Assembly: GCA_963823525.1 (NCBI GenBank)
Contig: CAWGLW010000006.1
Coordinates: forward strand, 1,364,001-1,428,000
DNA: 64,000 bases
From: CAWGLW01 sp963823525
GTDB taxonomy: Bacteria; Pseudomonadota; Gammaproteobacteria; Steroidobacterales; Steroidobacteraceae
Direction of reading: 5' to 3'
The notes below the pieces were generated by a model. That model did not search any database. It saw nothing but the letters and a program-made list of their open reading frames with translations, and had not been told where the DNA came from. Position 1 is the stretch's first letter. Each line of letters begins with the position of its first letter. Of this stretch, positions 62,843 through 64,000 are shown piece by piece. Both the position numbers and the translations under genes were made by a program.

Positions 62843-63794
62843 GCAGGCGAACCTGCACCGGGATGCCGGAGGGCAGTGCTCTGGCCGTATCCTCGGGCAG
62901 ATCGATTTCGGCCAGAAAGGCGAGTCGGCTGCGGTCACGCTGCGTCAGACTGTAATACGGCGTGAACGAAGCCTGCGTCGCAACGAATCTGACGCGACCG
63001 CGAAAGACTGTGTCGATTCCGTCCACCCGCACGTCGACCTCTACGCCGGGTGAGAAGCTTTGCCGCAGGGGTTCCGGAACATGCACCCGCGCGAACGGTG
63101 TGCTGTCGGCCAGCATCACCACTAAAGTCGCCCCGGCCGGCGGGCGTTCGCCCCTGCGATAAGGAAGCGCCTCGACAATGCCGTTACGTGGCGCCGCGAG
63201 GGTGTAACGCTGCGCCGAGGTTTCGACTTCCGCCAGATCAGCCCGCGCCCGGTCAACAGCGGCCCTGGCCTGGTCGAGTTCTTCGATCCGGGTTCCCTCG
63301 ATCAGCAGGTCAAGACGGGCCCGTGCCTGCTTTTGTCGGGCTGATGCCTCATCGAGGCTGGCCTGTGCCCGATCAAGTTCCGAGCGGCTCAGCAGCTGCT
63401 TTTCTACCAGGCTGTCGACACGCTCGTATTCGCGTCGTGTCGTGGCGAGGCTGGAAGCGGCCGCCGCGAGTTGTGCTCTTGCATCGGCAATTTCATCCGG
63501 CCGCGGGCCGTGAGTCAGCTCCGCGAACCGATGTTCGGCCTGGGCGAGTGTCGCCTGGCCACCGGCGAGCCGAGCCGCCATTTCGCCTTCAGCCTGCCTC
63601 AGCAGGGGCTGGCCTGTCGCGACCGTTTCGCCCTCCCGGACCATTATTTCAACGATCGGCTCCCGCGCTTCGGCCGTCAGCTCGAGACGGTCGCGTTCAA
63701 GGGTGCCCAGTACCTCGGGTCCCGGATCTCCGCGTCCGCATGCCGCCTGGACCGCGCAACCTGCTATCAGGATGATGATCAGCCGTGCCTTCAC
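62829..63794 (-). CDS. Periplasmic adaptor (HlyD/YbhG-like), possible lipoprotein
   Basis: Membrane-fusion protein of an ABC exporter. A 321-residue chain with GTG start and GGAG upstream; the hydrophobic N-terminus contains a possible lipobox (VQAAC, Cys19). Lipoyl-like halves (about 45-65 and 195-220) flank a helical hairpin (about 70-185) rich in Ala, Arg and Glu, followed by a beta-barrel domain. First gene of adaptor-ATPase-permease, resembling the YhiI/YbhG systems. No outer-membrane channel gene adjoins it. Confidence 0.9.
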   Translation of the reverse strand: MKARLIIILIAGCAVQAACGRGDPGPEVLGTLERDRLELTAEAREPIVEIMVREGETVATGQPLLRQAEGEMAARLAGGQATLAQAEHRFAELTHGPRPDEIADARAQLAAAASSLATTRREYERVDSLVEKQLLSRSELDRAQASLDEASARQKQARARLDLLIEGTRIEELDQARAAVDRARADLAEVETSAQRYTLAAPRNGIVEALPYRRGERPPAGATLVVMLADSTPFARVHVPEPLRQSFSPGVEVDVRVDGIDTVFRGRVRFVATQASFTPYYSLTQRDRSRLAFLAEIDLPEDTARALPSGIPVQVRLRDET

Positions 63795-64000
63795 TTGAGG
63801 ACTCCGATGAAAGCGTAAGCGTGGCGCCTGTCAATTCGCGGGCCGCCAGGGCGACATCGAAGCGCCCATACGGCTTCGTCGGGCCAGACCCGGAGGTCGC
63901 TTTTGTAACGCACTTGTGGACGCTCGAGTTTGGCCTTGATGCTATTCCCGGCGGCGGCGTGTCCGCATTCCCGAATCGCATCTGACACCTGGAGTCATTT
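63795..64000 (-). other. Upstream region of the exporter operon
   Basis: About 200 bases before the adaptor gene at the window edge. On the minus strand a TTGACA hexamer lies about 30 bases before the start codon, but the matching -10 is poor. A 65-codon frame ends in a GTGA overlap with the adaptor start and could be a leader, but nothing supports it as a gene. Confidence 0.3.

Noticed and set aside
63791..63988. 65-codon minus-strand frame ending in a GTGA overlap with the adaptor gene
   Set aside because: The overlap hints at coupling, but the start lacks a ribosome-binding site and the protein resembles nothing; an uncoupled leader is as likely.
1..64000. CRISPR array, tRNA or rRNA genes
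   Set aside because: No regularly spaced direct repeats, tRNA cloverleaf or rRNA sequence was noticed on reading all intergenic gaps.

Overview
The window is 64 kb of GC-rich (roughly 62% by eye), densely coded chromosomal DNA from a gammaproteobacterium. This rests on gene neighbourhoods standard for that class: glnA-glnL-glnG, yibN-grxC-secB-gpsA divergent from envC-ctpA, dtd-tatA-tatB-tatC, bioB-bioF-bioC beside comF, gmk-rpoZ-spoT-ridA-recG-ubiA, and a Pseudomonas/Xanthomonas-type aa3 oxidase cluster. An aa3 oxidase, Na+/H+ antiport, two TrkH subunits, peptide scavenging and a secreted penicillin-acylase-family enzyme suggest a free-living aerobe, perhaps near Steroidobacterales, Woeseiaceae or Xanthomonadales; the genus cannot be told. 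I saw no rRNA, tRNA, CRISPR array, prophage or transposase gene.

Layout. 1-4.6 kb (+): nitrogen assimilation, with glutamine synthetase (cut by the left edge), a DUF4124 protein and the NtrB/NtrC pair. 4.7-8.9 kb: class 1B-type PyrD with a CBS protein, TrmL, GpsA, SecB, glutaredoxin and a rhodanese. 9.0-16.9 kb (+): EnvC, a GAF-GGDEF-EAL protein, CtpA, a DJ-1 protein, a coniferyl-aldehyde-dehydrogenase-type enzyme and a small holin-like membrane protein. 17.2-22.5 kb (-): peptide use, with an OPT transporter, an M2 (ACE-type) dipeptidase and a POT transporter, plus a REP-like palindrome. 22.7-24.5 kb (-): Tat translocase and Dtd. 24.7-34.5 kb (-): TPR lipoprotein, PBP1b, two TrkH, TrkA and UvrD. 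34.7-40.2 kb (-): penicillin acylase, VanZ-like membrane protein and an unrecognised outer-membrane candidate. 40.3-47.7 kb: cytochrome c oxidase structural and assembly genes. 47.8-52.7 kb: biotin synthesis with a candidate BirA operator, and ComF. 52.7-60.6 kb: NhaA, UbiA, RecG, RidA, SpoT, omega subunit and guanylate kinase. 60.7-63.8 kb (-): an ABC exporter with a lipoprotein-like adaptor.

How the genes fit together. The oxidase block carries subunits I-III, the Cox11 copper chaperone, SURF1, an SCO-like protein and the heme O synthase, but no heme A synthase (CtaA). The biotin block carries bioB, F, C and D but not bioH. PBP1b is followed by a TPR lipoprotein that may be an LpoP-type activator. 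EnvC, CtpA, PBP1b and the TPR lipoprotein all act on the cell wall.

No wholly new multi-gene system stands out. The most interesting items are the operator and palindrome before bioB, the orphan class 1B PyrD, the missing ctaA, the paired TrkH paralogues, the unrecognised 407-residue envelope protein and the peptide-scavenging cluster. Functions are inferred from sequence motifs and neighbourhood only.
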